This document shows, in pieces, positions 10,137 through 22,570 of a stretch of DNA of 64,000 bases. Below the pieces are notes generated by a model. The model was not told the DNA's origin. It did no database searches and saw only the letters and a program-made list of their open reading frames with translations. Every line of letters starts with the position of its first letter. Within the stretch, counting starts at the first letter, position 1. Origin of the DNA: Nageia nagi (taxonomy: Eukaryota > Pinophyta); assembly GCA_050084985.1 (NCBI GenBank), contig JBITNC010000001.1, forward strand, positions 113,336,001 through 113,400,000, written 5' to 3'. The translations under genes and the position numbers were made by a program.

Positions 10137-13100
10137 CTCTTTACATTAGCATAAAATACATCTATTATCCATACTAAAGCACCTCCTTCTTAGGTTATCC
10201 ATAGTGAGGATTTTATTATGAGTTACCACTTAGATAAAAAAGCCAATTTTAGGGGTGAGATGCTTGACCTGCACCTTTAGGTCCATATCCTAATTAAGAA
10301 ATCCTGGTACAAGAACTTGTAGGCCAACTTAACTGAGAAGGAACCTTGTTTCTCCCCCCCCTCCAAATAAAGGAGTCCTCCTTTGATGTAGACATAGCAT
10401 AGAATTTAAGCATCTTATTCAATGTAGCCAAAGCATTTTCTAAGAGTATGAAAGATGATCTAAGGTCAACAATTTCCATGACTATCTCTCCCCCATAGAG
10501 ATGTAATCGTAAACCTTTCCTTTGTATTTGAGAATAAAGTTTCTCATCAAAATAGATAATTCCTCATGCTCTCGAAGAGGGGATTTTAGTAAATATCTAC
10601 CCTTGTAAAAGTGAACCTTAATCCCATCACCAATAATCCAACATCTATGATTTTTTAGGGAAACCTTAGCACACTAAATACCATTCTAAAAATATGGAGT
10701 CTATCCTTGCATTAACCTCTTCCAAAAATGTAGAATTTGAAAGATTTTCTCTTTGACAATTTCCACCTAAGGAAAATATATCCTAATGGCCACCTTCCAT
10801 GCTATCTTTCCCATTCGAGCAAGAGTCATCTTTTAAAGGTTTTGACACCCAAAATTCCCTTTTTGAAAGGCAAGCAAACTTTCCTCTAGGCCACCAATGC
10901 CATCCTCTTTTTCTCCTTTGTACCTATCCAAATAAAGGCCCTTTGAATTTGGATTAGCTTGTCTAGCACCTTCCTTGGGATATTAAATATCAACATATAA
11001 TAAATCGATAAACTTTGTAAAACCAACTTAATCAACTAAAGTTTACTTGTGTGACTCAGAAGTGCATCCTTATATCCTACTAACATCTTCAAAAAATGTT
11101 CAATAACCAAATCCCACAAAGCCTTCTTCATCCCACCTTTAAAAAGGGGCATACCCAAATAGGTAGTTGGCGATTCTCCAATAGCACAATGAAAAATATT
11201 TTTCACTCTCTGTTGAATAATCCTTCTTGTGTTGAAGAAAAATAACTTACTTTTCACAAAATTTATCTTTTGATCTACAACACCTTTGTAAAGGTCTAAG
11301 ATATGCTTGACACAAAGGGCTTGGGGGATAGAAGATCTAGAATAGATCAAGGTATCATCCATAAACTATTGGTAATTTACAAGTGGGAGATCCCTTGTAG
11401 GTTTAATACCTTTAATCATTCCCTTCTAAGTAAACACTTGAATACTTCTCCCTAAAGCTTTTGCTAAAATGATTAAAAGGAAGGGGGATAAAGGATCACC
11501 CTGGAGAAGACCTTTTTCTACTAGGGAAATAGCCTACTGTAGCCCCATTGACAAGCATATAAAAGGTTATGGTTGAGATACATTCACAGACTAGAGTCAA
11601 CTAGTCATCCCAACATCCAAACTTATGCAACACCATTAATAGGAATTTCCAATCAACTCTATCATAAACTTTACTAACATCCAATTTAAGAAACATACCA
11701 TCCCTTCCAGATTTAAAGGTCAAATGAATAACCTCATGGATCGTAATGATCCCATCTAAAATGTGCCTCCCAAGAATAAAACCCCCTTGGTCAATATTAA
11801 TGATTATAGGGAGAATGCTTTTCAACCTATTTTCCATCACTTTCAAAATAATTTTGTAAAGGAAATTACATAAGCTAATAGGGTGAAACTTACCAAAAGA
11901 ATTAGCATCAATATCTTTAGGAATAAGAGAAATAAAGGTAAAATTCACATCTTTTGGCATAATTTTAGAGGCTTGAAATTCTTAGACTGCCATCACAATA
12001 TTATTACATAATATTTCCCAAAAGGTTTGGAAGAAACTTCTAAGAAATCCATTTGGGCTAGGAGCCTTAGAGTCCCCCATCTCAAAAATAGCTACTTGAA
12101 TCTCCTTCTCTTCAAACTTAGCACTTAAAAGGTTATTGAGTCTTTTATTCATAAATCTTGGAATGTTATTAAGAAGATTATCAATTTCTCTCTACTGAGA
12201 TATCAAATTTTGGCCTAGGATATCGAGGAAGAAAGATACCTCCTCCTCCTTCATTCTGGTTGGGTCCTTGGTAAAAGAGCCATCCAAACATTGAATCTCC
12301 CTAATACTGCTTTAACTATGACACCTTATGGTGGAAAAATGAAAACATTTTATATTCCTATCCCCTTATTTGAGACAAGTAAACTTGGACTTTTATTTCC
12401 ACATTATATTCTCTTGTTCTAGAGTACTATTCCATTTATCTAAAGCATCCCTTTCTAAGCCTTGAAGTTTCTCTGAGAAACCTTGTAATTGGATTGTTCT
12501 TCAAGGAATATCAATTGCACTTGAAGATAATCTTTTCTTTTAGAAATTAAACCAAATATTTCTCTATTCCAAATGTTAAGATTCTTCTTAATGAATCTTA
12601 ATTTTTTGGCTATCTAAGACAAAAGAGAGCCAGAAAAGCTTTGTTGCCACCAAACTCTAATATTTTCTTCCAAGCTCTCATGGGTAAGCCATATATTTTC
12701 AAAATGAAAAAGGAGCATTACACTATCTTCTTTACTCATGAGTTTCCCAAAGCAAGGGATTATGGTATGAGTTGGTCTTTGGGTAAACCATATGATTGGA
12801 GTCCTTAAATCTAGCAATGGAGTCTTGAGATATGAGAACTCTATCAATTTTTTCCTAGATATGTGAAGATCCACATCTACCATTGGTACAAGTGTACTTA
12901 ATTCTCCTCATCTCCAAATCCATAAGATTCTTACCATGAATAAATCCATAAAAATCTTGCATACTGTTTGTGAATCTGTTAACCCCTCCTTGCTTCTCAG
13001 AAGGGTACAAGGAGGCATTGAAATATCCATCCATAATCCAACTCAAAACCCTAAAAGCTTCCCACATATGATTTAAACAAGACCATAAAATTTTCTTACC

Positions 13101-13734
13101 AATGCAAGTAGTGGGTGCATACACATTTGTAACAATAAATGTCTCCTTAGTATTCAAAGAAGTGAAAAGAATAGAGCAAAAACTTGAAATAGAAATGATG
13201 ACTTTACCTTCCAATTTATTTCAATCCTACAAACATAAAATACTCCATACTTACCAACCATATGAATAACAACAAAATCTATCTCCCTCCATAAAATAAT
13301 TTTAATAGCTAGTTGCTTCCCTTCAATAATTTTTATTTCTTGAAGAAGAATCACCTCCAATCTCAAATCCTTCTTTAAAGCCAGTAAACTTTTGTGTCTT
13401 TTGGGAGCACAATTTCCCCTTACATTCCAAGAGAGGATTCTCATAACTTCATAGTTTTACTTTTTTTCACTTTGCCCCTAAAAAATGTAGCTTGAGCTCC
13501 CTTAGTGTCTTAAAACTCCCTTAGAATATATTTTAGGGTGGTCTTTGCCAACCAAACCATGGAGTTTCTTCTTTTTCTTTTTACTTTTATGGCCCAAAGT
13601 AGTAGCAATATTTTCCTCCTAAGAGTTAGAGTCCTCCTCATCATCTCAACTTGAGCTATGAGCACCAAGCTAGGTTCCAAGAATACTAAGAGTTGAGTTT
13701 CAAGGATTCTATCCAGAATCTTATTCATTACACC

Positions 13735-15054
13735 AACTCAGGGATCTTCAACCCCTTGAGTTTGAGAAATAATTTACTTGCTCTCCTTGATACTCCTCCT
13801 CTATCATTTAATATCCTCATAAAAACAAGACCCCTCTTGGTCTTCCTCATTTTATTTTAAAAGGCTATTGGCTAATTATTTATCTTCCAACATAGTTACA
13901 AAGGCCTTCTTTCGTGATAGGTCCTAACCCCACAAGGGCCATTGATTTATGATATAATGATTTCTCCTCAATAAAATCCACTTTAGATGCTTGATCCTCT
14001 TGACTGGAGAAAGTATTATAAGTGGAAATCGCACCCCATATCTCCTTGTTAGCTGGACCCAAAGTTTCACCTATATTTATTCTCTAAACATAGCTTTTCC
14101 CATCTCATTTTTTCTTTTATTTTTATTGCAATTTCATAGGATAGCACAAGGAAGCATGGCCTTTTTGCTTACAATGTTCACAAGTTTGAGGAGGATTTTC
14201 ATATTTGATTAGTTGAGACCAAACTCCTAGCTCTGAGATTAAATCAATGGTATCTAGGAGGTTTGAAGTAGGGAAGATGCTAATGCATAACTTGCAAAGA
14301 TCATGAGAGATTTTTCCATGGTAGTCTTATCAATGGTAATAATATTTTTAATCTAGTTCCTTATCCTAGCTAAGACTTCATCATGCTAATATTTAAATAG
14401 GATACTTGGAATTCTAACCCAAATAGGAACACAAGTAATGAATTGGGTATTGGGATTGAAATTTGGAGCCCATTTCATCATGAATAGTGCTCGATACCTA
14501 AACATCTAGGGTCCCCCATACAAAATTTTTTAAAGATCCTCTCCCAAACAAAACTTAATTAAGAAGAAACCATTCAAAAGAGATATAATATCAAAACTCT
14601 CACTCATTTTCCATTTTTGAAAGGCCCATTCCTGTATAGAATCTATGTTCAAATATGGACTCAAGAACTTTTCCACAAGATTGAAAGCACCTTCCTCTAT
14701 GGTGATCTTATTGATCTTTGGGGGGATCTTAAGCTTCCCCTTTATAGCACAAAGATTAAATCATGATGCTAGAGGGGAGACATTTGACCCTCTTTCCACT
14801 TGCACATAGGATAATTTGTTCTACTTTATTGTATTCACCTTAAAAATTTTGATAGAATCTGGAGGCTTAGGATCAACCTTCACCTCAAAAACCAAAATAA
14901 GGAAGGGATTACCATTTGAAACTTTTCCAACCTAAACCTTAGATCCCAACCCAAATTCCCCTCCTCTTCCCAACAACTTACCTGACCCACCAAGATCCTC
15001 AACTCTCTCCACTCGAACCTCATCTCTTCCCATCCACTCTTCAACACCTACCAT
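13735..15054 (-). pseudogene. LINE ORF1: nucleic-acid-binding protein
   Basis: ORF1 of plant L1 elements encodes an RNA-binding chaperone. The ATG at 15054 opens MVGVEEWMGRDEVRVERVED. The middle (about 14420-14720) resembles the DUF4283 domain of plant LINE ORF1 and zinc-knuckle proteins (EKFLSPYLNIDSIQEWAF, then WAPNFNPNTQFITCVPIWVR). A CCHC knuckle follows at about 14143-14186 (CEHCKQKGHASLC, spacing C-X2-C-X4-H-X4-C, all four ligands kept). The C-terminal part after 14100 is frameshifted and hard to follow. It precedes ORF2 by roughly 300 bases, the normal order. Several TAG, TAA and TGA codons interrupt it. Confidence 0.75.
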
Positions 15055-15119
15055 TTAAGTTTCTCGGATCCCTAGGTTTTTCAAATTTTGATGGCTAATT
15101 TATTTTAGAAATAATTTTT

Positions 15120-15133
15120 TTAGGGTTATTAAT
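15120..15133. repeat. LINE target-site duplication, right copy
   Basis: TTAGGGTTATTAAT, identical to 6629-6642. It marks the LINE 5' end. Confidence 0.7.
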
Positions 15134-15299
15134 TATTATCTTATTTTATCATAATAATACTTCAATAAGATATTTGCCTAAGTAAAGGAAGAGTTAATGG
15201 TTAAATTTATAAATTGTATTTAGGCTCATTTAACAAATTTTTTTATTAAGAGTATGTGGTGGACATCATGCTTTGTATATTATTGCATATAAATCTTTG

Positions 15300-15480
15300 C
15301 ATACTTCAATTGTATGGAGAAACTCTACCACTAGACAAATGCACTCTATAATAAGACGGATGGACTCTACCAATGGGTGGATGCACTCTACCATTGGATG
15401 GATGCACTCTATCATCGAGCAGAGGCAAAATACCATTGAACAAAGAATTTTTTTGTATGGGTGCCTATTGTACGATGATA
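15300..15480. repeat. subterminal array of hAT-1, right
   Basis: Repeats of about 20-24 bases on the theme ATGCACTCTACCATTGG / ATGGACTCTACCAATGG, five or so units. They give frames open on both strands over the same bases (15266-15520), which indicates repeat structure rather than a gene. It mirrors the array at 6340-6540 near the other end. Confidence 0.65.
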
Positions 15481-15909
15481 GAATGAGGTAAATACAACTA
15501 AAAATCACATGAAATATCAAACACTCACAACCATCCTAGGATCTTGTGGTGATATGCTCGCTCCAATCATTTTAGTCTTCTTGAGGCATCCAATAGCAAA
15601 TAAAAATGAATGTTTAAAATACTATCAAAATCAAATTTAGACTATACTTTTTATAATGGGTGATTTTTTAGAAATCAAAATAATCATTTATAATTTCTTG
15701 GTGAAGTCGAACATTTAATGTTTTCAAATATTGAAGAATTTTTTTAAAATTTAAATTATGGTTTTGGATTGCTGGGTTAAAAAATTAAAAGAAATTGAAT
15801 TCTTTTGGCAATATGGGCCTTTTTGCAACTCCCAAAAATTATCATTTTCAATGTTGAGGATCCTTAAAATTTACTTATTAATGAATATGTGTGGCTAAAA
15901 TAAACCTTG

Positions 15910-17150
15910 ATTTTGGTATTTTGTAACATCCACTAATAATAGACTAAATTAAATAATATAATTCCTAATGAATGCAAAGAGAGATGGATATGTTATGTTC
16001 ACTGATATGTATTATGTGAAAATTAACTAAGTAATAAACCCTAACTAATTAACATAGTATATTATGATAATGATAAAGATAACTATATGGTCAAGAATCA
16101 AGAGTATGATATGGTATCTATTTGGTGATGATTACTTAACTTATGTTTTCCTTTTATCCTTATTTATTATTTCTTCATTATGTATCACTTAACCAATGCT
16201 TCAAAAGAAGAAAATCAAATATTATAGCCAATTAGGTTGGATGGTAGATATAAAGGGATTTGGCTTAATAAACAAAAACCTTGATAATAGATTAAATCCC
16301 AAGCTCTTTATTTAAGTGATTGAAATGAAAAGTAATGAAATGAAAACACATCAATACTTTTTACTTAGTGTGATAGGGAAGTATAAATATGTGATTGTTG
16401 TAATAGAAAGTGTTATGATGATTCAAGAAAATATTATGGTGATCCTATGACAATGTTACGATGGTCTTATAGAATATTGCAATAATTTTTGTGGTGTTAA
16501 TTTTGTTGATCATGATGTTTGTAATATGTAGATAAGAAGATAAATGACCAATATGTGTGCTAAGTAATTTATTGAAGATAGAGGCATATGATAGAGTTGT
16601 TGACAATATGATAAGGATTAGGAAGAGAGATTCTTTTATTGTATGATCCCTTGACCATTCTTCCATATACTTGATATCCAAATGAGAAGATTTTTATAGC
16701 CTGCTCATATAGATTCAAATTATAGGTTTTCCCATTAAGAGAGTCATCTCATTAACTAAAATATTTGTACATAAATAGTAAAAGATAGCATTATTACATT
16801 GAAATGAAAAAAATGGCCCATTAGCTAAGTTTGGTAACTAAAATATTGCAAACACATCCCATTTATAATGTATTCAAAATTATTTATACATTCTTCTATG
16901 TTTGTTCATGATGGTTCCATTGTTGTTGTTGATACTTCTTCATTTTATATTCCAATCCAACTAGTAAAATCAAAGTCCAAAAAATTGTTAATGATAACTA
17001 TAATACTTTCAATAAACATAAATATTTATAATTATTTAAAAGTAAAATCATAAAATAAACAATAATGATCCTTTCATATTAATCTAAATTTAATAGTATT
17101 AATTCTTTTAGTTTATCTACTATTGTAACTTATTCACCTTAATTAAAATT
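15910..17150. repeat. long tandem repeat, copy 1, right part
   Basis: Continues copy 1 after hAT-1. It matches copy 2 (about 17900-18498 and 22916-23700) over hundreds of bases. Shared blocks include CTAACTAATTAACATA, TATGATAATGATAAA, GTGATTCAAGAAAAT-type sequence near 16420, GTTGTTGACAA near 16600, and TTTGTTCATGATGGTTCC near 16900. No protein-coding content was recognised. Confidence 0.7.
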
Positions 17151-18498
17151 TATGGAATGTTGTAATGATTTTGAGGGGTTGAAAATTCATTGGCTAGATA
17201 GGATTATAAATGTCTAATTAATTGGTTACTTTTTTTTTAAGGGTAAATATACTAAAAAATTTGCTAGGGATTTTATATAGGAACCCAAAATCTATTTAAA
17301 CATTTATATTAGACAACACAACAAATTATCCTAATTTATTATCTAATTGATTTGTATTTACTACTTGGTAGCTAAAAAATAAGGTTTCCAATTACATATT
17401 TCTATAAAATGAGGCAAATTTCTAATTATTGATAGACCTACAAATAACTACTAGCTTCAAATTTGTTTCTTAATTTTCCTTTACAACTTGTTCTTATTTG
17501 TGTCCTAGAGGAATTTGATTTAGAATTTAGATTATTTTCTACCTTTCTTTGGGCTTATAGACCCAAGGTTTTCAAGAAGTATTTGTTCTCCATTAGAAAT
17601 ATCCATGTTTGTTTCCTTGTCTCTGATTTCCTTTTGGTTTGATTTGCCTCTTTCTCTATTCCTTTCTTACGTTTGCATTTTTTAGTGCACTTTTGATTAA
17701 TTTGTATGGTGTTGTATTTGGGACTACCAAATCTATTGCATTAAGATATGTATCATTGTGTCCTCATAGAAGAGCATGAGATTCCTCATTTTATCCTTTC
17801 TATTACAAATTGGTTGCTTATTTTATTGCTAAGGTTGTAAGGATTTAGTAAAGTGAGAGATCAATACTAGGAAAATATTTTTAATTTCTTTTATATCACA
17901 AAATAAATTAAATAATAAATCTCCTAAAAAAATTCGAAAATAGTTGAATTGGTAAGATTCATTAATACATAAAAATTAATAAAGTAATAAAACCTGACTA
18001 ATTAACATAATTTAATATGATAATGATAAATATAAATGTGTGTAAAATAAAAGGTTAAGAGTAAGAAATGCTATCTATTTAATGATGCTTTCTTAACTTA
18101 ACTTTAACATTTGATCCTTTATTCTTGATTGGTTGAACTTATGCCTCAAAATAAGAAAATTAAGTATTAGAGACACCTATGTTGGTAAGTAGATTTTAGG
18201 GGATTTTGCTTAACATGTATAATCCTTTATAAATAATCAAATCCTATGTTCTTTATATAGGTGATTAAAATGAAAGCTAAATAAATAAAAATACAATAAT
18301 CTATGTCTAACTTACTATAGTATGATTGTAAATATATGAGAGCATTGTAATAGAAAGTGTATTTGTGATTCAAGAAAATGTTATCGAGATATTTTAGCAA
18401 TATGACAATGATCTTAAAGAATATTGTAGTAGTTATAATGGGGTTGATGTGATGGATTATGATATGTAGTCAAGAAGATAAATGATTAATATGTATGT
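17151..18498. repeat. long tandem repeat, copy 2, left part
   Basis: Begins with GGAATGTTGTAATGATTTT, the equivalent of 5753 in copy 1. Relative to copies 1 and 3 it has about 600 extra bases at 17230-17830 that look like an old insertion without recognisable ends. It is cut at 18498 by the copia element and resumes at 22916. No gene was recognised. Confidence 0.65.
18494..18498. repeat. copia target-site duplication TATGT, left
   Basis: TATGT precedes the LTR start and TATGT follows the LTR end at 22916-22920. The uninterrupted site is confirmed by copy 1 (about 16545-16560, AATATGTGTGCTAAG), which lacks the insertion. Confidence 0.85.
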
Positions 18499-18725
18499 TG
18501 TTAGAGTATTAAGTTCACTTAGGAGTATTTATTTATTTCCTAGGTTTTATTTCTATCATGTTTGTTGTAGTGATAACCACTTCTTTTTCACTTTGTGGAT
18601 TTTACCTTCACCCATGGTTGGCATGCTTTTGTACACTAGCTTGTATTTTTTAACTTCTCTATGTTTTGTGGTGCTCTTGCATTTTTCTTTTTGGGATTGA
18701 TTTCCTCCTCTTGCAAATCTTCACA
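18499..18725 (+). repeat. 5' LTR of the copia element (internally deleted)
   Basis: Starts TGTTAGAGTATTAAG and ends AATCTTCACA. It matches the last 155 bases of the 3' LTR with one internal length difference (extra bases around 18555-18650). It lacks the first roughly 190 bases of the 3' LTR, apparently by a deletion just after the terminal TG. Confidence 0.75.
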
Positions 18726-18737
18726 TGGTATAGAGTA
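18726..18737 (+). other. primer-binding site (initiator tRNA-Met type)
   Basis: TGGTATAGAGTA immediately follows the LTR. It equals the usual plant copia PBS TGGTATCAGAGC with one base lost and one changed. Confidence 0.75.
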
Positions 18738-19559
18738 GGTTGGATTCTTACAGGCATCAGAACTTCTTCTCTGAAACTTTCTCAAATCTGATTTATTTCT
18801 AAGATTTGTGCAACCATATCAGACCTATGTAAAGTGTGTGGATCTGCTATTGATCTATCTCAGCTTATTTTTTTGGGTATTGCGTAGATAGTGCACATCT
18901 TCTTTGTGTCTGGCTGGGTGTTATTTTGGGTTTGATCATTCGTAGGCTCATTTGCACCTTACGATCATATTGAATTCTTACTCACGGATCTGGACATCTT
19001 CATCTACCTATATTTTCTAGGTACAAATTGCACTTGACTCTTCCATCCATATTACCTTGTTTGTGCACCTTCCTTCAGATTGTTGCAGATAGCTCTCCAA
19101 GCGATCTGCCTTAGTCTTGAGGTGTGATCGTTGTCAGTGCTTGTTTCTTCAGTATGTAGGTTAAAGGATTTTTTTTTGGCGAGACTGTGGAAGTATTTTT
19201 TTTTCTGGAGAGGAGCTCCATCTATATTCTCTCAATGGAGGATACCTCTGTCTTGCAGATCTTGTGCGTTGACAGATCTATTTCAGTCACCTCTCACACA
19301 TTTTGTGCCTTCTCAACAACGTGTGCATCTGGTCTAGTGTGAGGACTATGTTTGATTGGATGAGCTCCTCCTCCTTGCTTGTGGTGGTTTTTTGCTCTAC
19401 TAATTTCATTTTTCCCCGTAGAGCCTGCGTTTCTCATCGCGTGCATCGTTTTCCACCTGTAACTATGGGTTTTCAGACCTACGGTGTTGCAAACAATAGA
19501 TCTCCCTTTTTTGGCTCCTACGTGGTTGTGGCTAAAGAGTCTTTTCCATCTCTTTATTC
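18738..19559 (+). other. copia leader and deleted gag region
   Basis: Untranslated leader followed by a stretch where gag should be. A frame at 19303 onward reads through to protease, but no gag core or CCHC knuckle is recognisable. About 1 kb of gag seems to have been lost. An antisense frame at 19294-19644 mirrors the sense frame and is not taken as a gene. Confidence 0.55.
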
Positions 19560-22545
19560 TACTCCTACTTCTAGTATTGAGGTTGGGGATTCCTCTCATA
19601 TTTCTATGAAGGGGAAAGGGGATATTCATGTGGAAGGTGGTCACATCCTTGATGTGCTTTTGGTTCCTGATCTCTCCACCAACCTTCTTTCTATGTATAA
19701 AATTTGTAATATTGGTGGTTGGAGGATTATTTTATTCATATTTGATGATTTTGAGATTTGTAGTTTGCTAGAGCCACAGTCACTTCTTGCATGAGATGAT
19801 GTTGACTATTCCTTGAGCCTCTATTAGTTTGAGGATTTTAATGATACTGATTTAGGTACTAGGTTGGTTTCCCATGTAGATTCTATGATTAGACTTTGGC
19901 ATGAGAGGTTTGGGCACCTCAATTATAGATATTTGCAATATTTGAATTCTCATGATATGGTCATTAGATTGCCTAAGGTGTCTTGTTCTAATGGAGTTTT
20001 CCCTAGTTGTTCCCTTGGGAATAAACATAAATATCCTTTTCCTAAAGGTAAAGCTAATCATGTCTCTTCTTTTTGGGATTTGGTGCATAGTGACTTGATG
20101 ATCTTTTCACAACCATCCTTCACTAGAGCTTGGTATGCATTAATTTTTATTGATGATTTATCAAGATGTACTTAGGTGTATTTTCTCAAGTAAAAGAGTG
20201 ATGTCTTTGCTAACTTAAAAGTATTCAAGGCTTTAGTCAAGAATTAGTCTTCTAGTTGCATCAAAAAGCTTCACATAGATAATAGGGGGAGTACTTTAGC
20301 ATAAATTTTTTAGAGTTCCTTGAGAAGCATGGAATAATTTATCAGCATTCAATCCCTCAAACTCCATAATAGAATGGAGTTACAAAAAGAAAGAATGGAA
20401 TATTGAAGGAGATGGCTAGTTGTATGATGCATTCTAGAGACTTGCCTCCTATTTTCTAGACTAAGGTAGTCAATTGTGTGAACTACATCCACAATTGTAC
20501 TCCCCATCGAGCACTTTATAATATGACTTCTGAAGAGGCTTGGAGTGCTACCAAGCCAAATGTATCACACTTTAGAGTGTTTGGTATTCATGCTTGGGAT
20601 TTCATTATGAATACCAAGTGTAAGGCCTTAGATAAGAAGAGCAAGTATCTCATCTTTCTTGGCTATAGTGAGGATATGAAGGTGTATCGACTAATTGATC
20701 CTAATACCCATGATCTTTTCTTCCACACTCATGTTCAGTTTGATGAGTGCCTTTCTGATTCTCCATCTTTATCTCCTTCCTTGGTCTTACTTGAATCTTA
20801 TGACACATATTTTGAGGTCTTTCATGCAAAGGATATTTCTAAGGTTGTTTCTCCCACAACAACTATTGATCCTCCTACATCTACAGTTATTGGTACTCCT
20901 CCTGTTAATGTTGTATCTTTTTCCACTACTAGTATTTGCATGCCCAAATGGGCTCAATCTACATTTGAGGATACATCACCTTTCATCAAGGATCTCCCTC
21001 CTTCTTGTTTCCATTACATCAATTCCAATTTATTTGGTCAAGCATATTTAGGTGATCCATAGAATTTTTCAGAGGCCCATGGTATACTGAAGTGGGATGA
21101 TGCCATGGTGGCTAAGTATTCTTCCTTGCTAAATAATAATACTTGGGAGCTTATTCCACTACCCCCTGGGAGGAAGTTGGTTCATTGTAAATGGGTGTAT
21201 CGAATCAAGTATGTAGTTAATCATTCCATTGATAAGTATAAGGATCATCTTATTGCCAAAGAGTTCTCATAGGTTGAAGGGATTGACTACTCTGAGACCT
21301 TTTCCCCTATGGCAAAGATGGATTTAGTTCACCTTGTACTTTCTCTTACTATTTCTCAAGGATGGTCAATATTTTAGATGGATGTGAAGAGCACCTTTTT
21401 GCATGGTGGTTTGCATGAAGATATCTATATAGAGTAGCCCCCCATTTTTTTTAAAGATTCCTCACTTATTTTTAGGCTTAAAAAATCTCTCTATGGCCTC
21501 AAACAAGCTCCTCAAGCATGGTATGAGAATATGGATTCTTTTTCCTCTTCATAGATTTTGTACAGTATACCTATGAACCTATAGTTTATATCTAGAGATG
21601 TGGAGCAAATACCACTATTTTGGTGTTATATGTTGATGATATTCTTCTCACTAATACCTCCTGTTCTCACATTCAGAAAGTTCAATGGGCTTTATCTTAG
21701 AGATTTGAGGTGGAAAACCTTGGACTTACCCATTACTTTCTTTCTTTTTAGGTGACACAGAAAGATTCAGGGATTTTCATATGTTAGCATAAATATGCCT
21801 TGGATCTTTTTCAATGGTTTAGGATGGCTGATTGCAATCTTTCTATGATACCTTTTCAAAGTGGGGTGACTTTCACTTCCACTTGCACTTCACCACTATG
21901 TGATACTACTTTGTATTGCTAGTTAGTTGGGAGTCTTCTATACCTCACCCATACTCAACTGAATATTTCATATGTTATATCTGAATATTTCATATGTTAT
22001 TGGGCTTATTTTTCAATTTGCACATACCCCTTATGAGTCTTATTGGAAGGTACTACCCACTTCATTTTGCATTACACGAGAGGTGATCTAGTGTTGAGTG
22101 GATATACAGATTATGATTGGGCTAGTTCTTCTAATGGTCATTGTTCCACTTCTGACTATGTATTTTATTTTGGTACTTCTCCCATTGCTTGATCATGTAA
22201 GAAGTAGTAGACTATTACATAATCATCGATTGAGGTAGAGTATAAAGTAGTTGTTTATGCAAGTTAGGAGGTACTTTGGCTTTTGTAGTTATTGGAAGAG
22301 TGTGGCTACCCCCAGTATCAGACCATAATTCTTTGGTGTGATAATCAGAGCATGATTCACATTTCATGCAATCTTGTTGAACATAAATGCACCAAACACA
22401 TTAAGGTCCACATGCACTTCATCCATCAGCATATTGAAGATCACATTCTCATCTTAGAGTACATTCCTACAAAGTAGTAGACTATGGACATCTTTACTAA
22501 ATCCTTTGCATCACATCATTTCCTTGAGTTACATAGCTTTCTTGA
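19560..22545 (+). pseudogene. copia pol: protease end, integrase, RT, RNase H
   Basis: Decayed polyprotein. The protease end reads GKGDIHVEGGHILDVLLVPD and LSTNLLSM (about 19610-19700). GAG-pre-integrase is LWHERFGHLNYRYLQYL (about 19890-19950). The integrase core shows LVHSDLMIFSQPS and FIDDLSR (20080-20165), then THRALYNMTSEEAW-like and FRVFGIHAWDF sequence. RT shows WELIPLPPGRKLVHCKWVYR (about 21145-21205), MDVKSTFLHGGLHEDIYIE, LYGLKQAPQAWY and the catalytic YVDDILLT near 21630. RNase H keeps IEVEYKVVVYAS, CDNQSMIHISCN and HIKVHMHFIHQHIE (22230-22440). Stops replace expected Gln at several points, for example after KEFS and before MDVKS. No function remains. Confidence 0.9.
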
Positions 22546-22561
22546 GGTAAAGGAAGTTATC

Positions 22562-22570
22562 CTTAGGGGG
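22562..22570 (+). other. polypurine tract of the copia element
   Basis: The run TTAGGGGG lies directly before TGTTGAGGAGGAC, where a plus-strand primer is expected next to the 3' LTR. This adjacency is what sets the 3' LTR start. Confidence 0.6.

Larger units (their letters stand above)
8600..13444 (-). pseudogene. LINE ORF2: endonuclease, reverse transcriptase, zf-RVT
   Basis: Encodes the enzyme that nicks target DNA and copies LINE RNA into the chromosome. The ATG at 13444 opens MRILSWNVRGNCAPKRHK, the start of the endonuclease/exonuclease/phosphatase domain, followed by LLQEIK and, about 13030, SWIMDGYFNASLYPSEKQGG. RT motifs are LIPKDIDANSFGKFHPISL and KIILKVMENRLKSILP (about 11800-11950), LDVSKVYDRVDW, and the catalytic FMDDTLIYS near 11350, where the first residue pair of the usual F/YADD is altered. 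The C-terminal domain reads ILTMDNLRRRCFSMDNRCI, breaks at the CACTA element (9003-10136), and resumes EESINHFLIHYDYHVE and SFWEVWKKRNCRLFQD. Removing the CACTA element and one CTC joins the two parts in frame. Numerous stops make it non-functional. Confidence 0.88.
6643..15119 (-). mobile_element. L1-type LINE, decayed, interrupted by a CACTA element
   Basis: A non-LTR retrotransposon on the minus strand. In order it has ORF1 with a CCHC knuckle (15054 to about 13735), ORF2 with AP-type endonuclease (from 13444), reverse transcriptase (about 12100-11000) and a C-terminal zf-RVT-like domain (about 10250-8640, split by the CACTA element). A 1.7 kb tail of partly coding-like sequence follows. 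It is flanked by the 14 bp repeat TTAGGGTTATTAAT. Only a short A-tract (AAAAAT on minus) is visible at the 3' end. Length without the CACTA element is about 7.3 kb, on the long side for plant L1s because of the tail. All reading frames are broken. Confidence 0.85.
5906..15909. mobile_element. hAT-1, defective hAT-type DNA transposon containing a LINE
   Basis: The left end begins TAGGGTTCATTTTAAGAGCC. The right end read inward is CAAGGTTTATTTTAGCC. These match both ends of hAT-2 (CAGGGTTCATTTTAAG and CAAGGTTCATTTTAGCC), and the A/TAGGG or CAGGG type of start is usual for hAT elements. About 300 bases inside each end also resemble hAT-2. Without the LINE, hAT-1 is only about 1.5 kb with no transposase, so it is a non-autonomous deletion form. 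CpG-rich subterminal arrays sit at 6340-6540 and 15300-15480. Flanking 8-mers (TAAATGTT and ATTTTGGT) do not form a convincing duplication. Confidence 0.75.

Noticed and set aside
15266-15520. Open frames on both strands over the same bases
   Set aside because: They arise from the tandem ACTCTACCA(T/A)TGG repeat of the hAT-1 subterminal array, which lacks stops in several frames. No family similarity.
5898-15917. 8 bp target-site duplication for hAT-1
   Set aside because: TAAATGTT and ATTTTGGT match at only three positions. No convincing duplication survives.
19294-19644. 116-codon antisense frame overlapping the copia leader/protease
   Set aside because: Mirrors the sense coding frame of the copia element. 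No independent similarity or promoter context.
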